From contig NC_067285.1 in the NCBI RefSeq assembly GCF_020740795.1, positions 20,418,241-20,482,240 of the forward strand: 64,000 bases of DNA. The letters run 5' to 3'. The notes beneath the pieces are model-generated. The model did not search any database. It worked only from the letters and a program-made list of their open reading frames with translations, and was not told the DNA's origin. Position 1 is the stretch's first letter. Each line of letters opens with the position of its first letter. This document shows, piece after piece, positions 60,101 to 64,000 of this stretch. Both the position numbers and the translations under genes were made by a program. This DNA is from Apus apus. Lineage: Eukaryota > Chordata > Aves > Apodiformes > Apodidae.

Positions 60101-63100
60101 CTCTACTGTTAGAGAAGAAAACTATGGCCAAAAGCATTATTGACTTACTCCTACTGCTATTTAACAACAAGATTCAAAGTAAGAGTGATGAACCCTGACA
60201 TACAGTCTCTGCCAACAACTGTTGGCTCACAACACACACATAGCTTTTCAAAATATAAAAAGTGTGCTAAGCCATTTAAACCAACCAAGTACATGCGGCC
60301 AAACCAAGAAAACACCCAGTGAACATGTAAGATAGTATCAGACATTGTAACATGCTCCATGTTTCTGCAGTTAATTAAGCTCACTGCAATGGTCCTTTTG
60401 ATAAGGGATGGGTCTTGCCATTCTCTTGCTTATGTGGACAAAACCCATACTTACTCCTTTATCAAGAAAGGAGACAGAAGATGGGAGATAGGATGCACTG
60501 AAGATGTGGTTCTTCCAACCTCAGATCTTAGGTTCAGAAAAACTAGCTATAGCTTCAGCCAGACTGCTGGCAAAACTATTATCAAAATGGGTCTTTGATC
60601 TAGAGTTGAACTCCATTAGAATTGCCAGTCTAGAACTCTAGCAGAAATGTGACAACTGATTGGTTTTTTTCTGTTGTTTCTCTGGGGAAGCCACGTGAAT
60701 ACATACATCACTGAAGTCTCAGAGTGCAAACAGCAATATGCCTGGTTTTACACTGTGGCAATAAGCCACAACCACCAAATTAAAACACACAGGGGTTTTG
60801 CTAATACTTATACATGGAGTATGAGTCTCAATTATGGATCAAGAAGTGTGGCACTTGCTCTTCTAAAATCACTTTATCCCCCTTCATGTTCTTTTCCATT
60901 CCTCTTTCAAACAAAGTGGCCATGCACAGCAATTGCAATGCCTGAAGGGGATGCCTGATCACCAGGATGATCTGACCTGGGAAATAACTATCAGCTAAGT
61001 GACATTTTTATATTCTTCCTTTGCTTTTTAACAGTTGCTTTGTCTCCTTACCCCCTAAAGACAGCCCCTCCTCCCCTTCCACCAGACTGTCTCTCAAATA
61101 TTTGTTCAGTTGTCATACTCCCCTACTGTCTCCAAGCCTTACAAGAATTTAGGACAGCAGAAAATAATTGGTATACTTGGAATCTGGCCAAAGATAAAAA
61201 CTCACAGACTTCTTCAAATCCAGAAGTCCCTGGTTCTAAGTCATCATAAAAAGACATGCTTGATTAATTTACACAGACCTTGGACTGCTCCAGATTCCAG
61301 TCTCACAACTAGATGGGATGCAGCTGGCAACAGCTGGTACCTCTGAGGGCTTAGTCTAGTTACTTCTACAATGTAAATCTGTGTCAAACAGTTGTTTCAT
61401 GGCAGACATTCCTCTGTGTTATCTATTGGTAGTCTCAAGGTCTAGTATGTCTGGAGAGGATCAAGTATTTAATATTTACTATTGTAAGCTGTGGAGGAAG
61501 AATCTAAAGTAACCTTAATGCTTGGGATTTCTTTGCCTTTTAATAGCCAACCTGGTACTTTTTCACTGCTACCAATGCCCGAAGGCAAGTGATACAAAAC
61601 ACCCAGACCAAATTAATTTCCCTGCAGCCTAAACCCATTAACTGGATTAATGTACAGGACTGCACCCTTTCTGCTATCCCTTCACAGGATTTAAAAAAAA
61701 TCACCTATCTCAGCCCTTTTACTCCCAAGCTTTCAGACCTGAATGTTCTTGTTTCCCTTTCTGGTATATGTGGCAGTTCTACTCTCCTCACTGTGGGTCT
61801 CACACTGGTTCTCCAAGCAATGCTGTGAGATTCTTTGCAAGTTCTGATCCTTCAAAGCCATTGCTGTCATCTTCCCCTTAGCACAAAGAATGGTCTATCA
61901 AACAAATTGGGGAAAAACAGGCTGATACTGTAAACACACATATCTGGGCATAAAAAGCTCACACCACTCACTGTACCTTGAATTTATTCTCACAGTACAA
62001 TCCATGAAAAAAGTCTTTAAGGCTTGCCAAAAGCAGGGCTAATAGCTGATCTTATTACCAGACTTGACACACCAACTGACAACTCAAAGCATCTGTTCTT
62101 CTAAGCCTTTATGCTAGGTTTCTAACCCTTTATGCTACACATTGGAAGAACAGCTCACAAAACAGTCTCTCTTGGCACCAGATAAGCCCTATAGCTAAAT
62201 ATTCCATAGCTGAAAGGCATAAACTTGCTTGGGATCATTGATGATCACTGTCTTGATCACAGGGAGATCTATGTCTCCTTGGATCAAGTAGCTGGAATAA
62301 AAACTTGTACATCATGGCACTCTGCTCTGCACAAACTGCCACTTGTGAGTGAGCAGAGGGAAATTTGTGTATTTGAACCTGTCCTGTGGAAGTCCTACTC
62401 CATTACACTCTTTCCATCATCTCCTCCACAAAACTTTGGGCACAATATCTACAGACACTGTGATAACTAAAATAAGCAAATATTACTGCTTAACAGAGGA
62501 AGAGAGCTCTGATATATTAAAAGCCATGCTGCCTTCCACTCCTTGCAAACTTACCTCACTGCTGAGAGCTGTAAACTTGCAGAGAGAAATTATGAGATTG
62601 TCAAATACATCACTAAGGCCATAGTGAGCAGAAATCATTGCACATTTTCTGGGGAAAGACGAAAACAGAAAATAATGTAGTAAGTCAACACAGACAAGTC
62701 TGTATACAGGACAGCAAATCAGAGAGCTTTTCTGTTGACATTTTAGATGTTCCTCTCCATCCACTCATAATGAATGTTGGTGTACAGAAGTTTACTGTTA
62801 TCTCAAATAATCTCAATACTCATCTATAGATCCTGATATTTGCCTGTGCTAATGCAAGGATCACTTTCAAGAAGTGAGTCTAAACAGACAGACCACTTGC
62901 ACCTGAGCCAATACTCTAATCTCTCGTCTTGACATAGGAGAGTTGCTGAGATTGACAGTAGTGTTGAAGGTCTAGTTTCCAAGAGATCATGACTACAGCA
63001 GTATATTAACAGAGCTTTATTAACGGAGCTCTAAAGCTGTGCTTAAGGCACCATTTGGTCTGGATCTAAGCATGACCAAAGACTGTTCCAACATAGTTTC

Positions 63101-63825
63101 TCACAGATAGCAAGTGCTCTGAATACTGGTCATCTGGGAAAGAAAAAAAAAAAGAAAAGAAAAATCACTCAGTTCAGCCACAACTACGACCTCATACACA
63201 CAAAGAGGTTTTGTTTATATACGGGGATTTTGCAAGCATCACCATACAAGTAAAGAGTGACTTTCTCCCCTTACTTCTAAGCAGCACAGCTACGTCAACA
63301 GGTCTTTTAAATGTAACCAGGTTGGAGTTAACAATACATATCCTTGGCATTTTGATTTATTGCAACACAGCACTCAAGCCAAACAGTGAGCAGCAACCAA
63401 GAGAGGCCAAGATGGGGTGAATCAATACAAATGACAGAACTAAACTAGAGAACTGTAGGTCAGAATAAAATGCTCTCCAATTTCTAGGAAAAGTAACACT
63501 TGACATTCACTGTGATTTCTCCAGCAGGTAAACAGGAGACAACAGCCACACTTTAACTCCTCTTCCTCCTCATGTATGCAAGAGTTACCTGAAACCAGAG
63601 ATAGCCTTCTGGATGATGGTTTCTTCTAGGCTCTTGTCGAAAACGTAAGAAAGTGCTGCAATGGTTGGCCCCCATGTCATGGTGAAGAGATCATGGTCAT
63701 AGCTTCCAGGAGGCACATGGAGAAATATTCCCTCATCACTGACACCACGATGTAGCAAGACATTCCAGATATAGTTCTCCTTCACCAGGCCCGTCTGTTC
63801 TTCTGGCATCACTATCTCATCATTT
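48717..63825 (-). CDS. GBF1: GBF1, Golgi brefeldin-A-resistant ARF exchange factor (C-terminal part; 5' exons beyond 64000)
   Basis: Large ARF1 exchange factor of the cis-Golgi and ER-Golgi intermediate compartment, needed for COPI coat recruitment. Coding exons, 5' to 3': 63825-63589, 62648-62555, 59740-59564, 59060-58996, 58896-58773, 58211-58140, 56858-56764, 56335-56182, 55984-55762, 54117-53954, 53662-53416, 53022-52823, 51889-51739, 51378-51248, 50908-50807, 50224-50111, 49874-49697, 49489-49352, 49003-48717 (TAG at 48719-48717). Phases agree throughout and give 983 residues, the part of human GBF1 (about 1859 aa) C-terminal to Sec7. The first exon here starts [20 protein letters not shown], just after Sec7. 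The DCB, HUS and Sec7 domains lie beyond the right edge. The final residues, TSEVN, match human. Confidence 0.97.
52823..52838 (-). promoter_or_regulatory. GBF1: Tandem in-frame 5' splice sites in GBF1
   Basis: The exon ending here can finish at CTTTACAG|GTTAGT (exon edge 52835) or 12 bases later at GTCAGGAC|GTAAGT (exon edge 52823). Both keep the frame and differ by four residues, VSQD. Human GBF1, as I recall it, includes [13 protein letters not shown], which supports use of the distal donor. The distal donor also fits the GTAAGT consensus better. Confidence 0.7.
55762..63825 (-). CDS. GBF1: GBF1 exons for HDS1 and HDS2 regions
   Basis: Helical segments downstream of Sec7. Recognisable stretches are [140 protein letters not shown] and [20 protein letters not shown]. 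In mammals the HDS1 region contributes to membrane and lipid-droplet binding. Conservation with human is very high, with few substitutions and no breaks. Confidence 0.93.
59741..62554 (-). other. Large GBF1 intron without recognised features
   Basis: The intron lies between exons 62648-62555 and 59740-59564. It is AT-rich unique sequence with many stop codons in all frames. Other GBF1 introns over 300 bases (for example 54118-55761, 56859-58139, 62649-63588) likewise show nothing I can name. Confidence 0.6.
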
Positions 63826-64000
63826 CTACAAGGAAGGAAGGCGGAAAGGTTGAATTTTTCATTCTGAGCCAAGCCTAACATTTACACAGTGCCTTTCATT
63901 ATATAGTCTCAAAGCTAAGTGATAGCTACTCTGGAGTGATTTTGCCAGCTCCTGAAACATTCTATCTTCCTAGGCCTGCCTGCTTCCCATGCCCCTCTTT

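Overview
This 64 kb window is vertebrate nuclear DNA and most likely avian. The genes are intron-rich with GT-AG junctions. The predicted proteins are clearly vertebrate but diverged from the human ones, introns are short, promoters are very GC-rich, and there is a short CR1-like LINE end near position 1000. The species cannot be named from the sequence alone. No bacterial, phage, CRISPR or tRNA features were seen.

Four protein-coding genes are supported, and all exon joins below were checked for reading phase. (1) PSD (EFA6A), plus strand, 3583-20809: the 3' two thirds of a Sec7-PH ARF6 exchange factor, with its 5' part outside the window. Its largest intron holds a CpG-island promoter and a 66-codon first exon (10791-10988) that splices in frame into the PH-domain half, giving a predicted 392-residue short isoform. 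(2) NFKB2 (p100/p52), minus strand, 29791-22860: complete, 22 coding exons, 911 residues, with Rel homology domain, glycine-rich region, ankyrin repeats, death domain and C-terminal degron. It converges with PSD tail to tail. (3) A TMEM150A-like six-pass membrane protein, minus strand, 43465-35848: complete, 7 exons, 267 residues. (4) GBF1, minus strand, from beyond 64000 to 48717: the last 19 coding exons (983 residues), covering everything C-terminal to the Sec7 domain.

GBF1-NFKB2-PSD is the same gene order as human 10q24. The TMEM150A-like gene between GBF1 and NFKB2 is, as far as I recall, absent there in human. Three CpG-island promoters are visible: the PSD internal promoter (about 10.5-11.1 kb), NFKB2 (proximal at about 29.8-30.2 kb, and a probable distal one at about 34.1-34.3 kb), and TMEM150A-like (about 43.3-43.9 kb). 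Both NFKB2 promoter regions carry perfect kappa-B sites, which fits autoregulation by NF-kappaB. The left 45 kb is GC-rich and the GBF1 side is visibly AT-richer.

Nothing looks like a wholly new biological system. The observations most worth following are the internal PSD promoter and exon, the paired kappa-B-bearing NFKB2 first-exon regions, the extra TMEM150A-like gene, and a tandem in-frame splice donor in GBF1.
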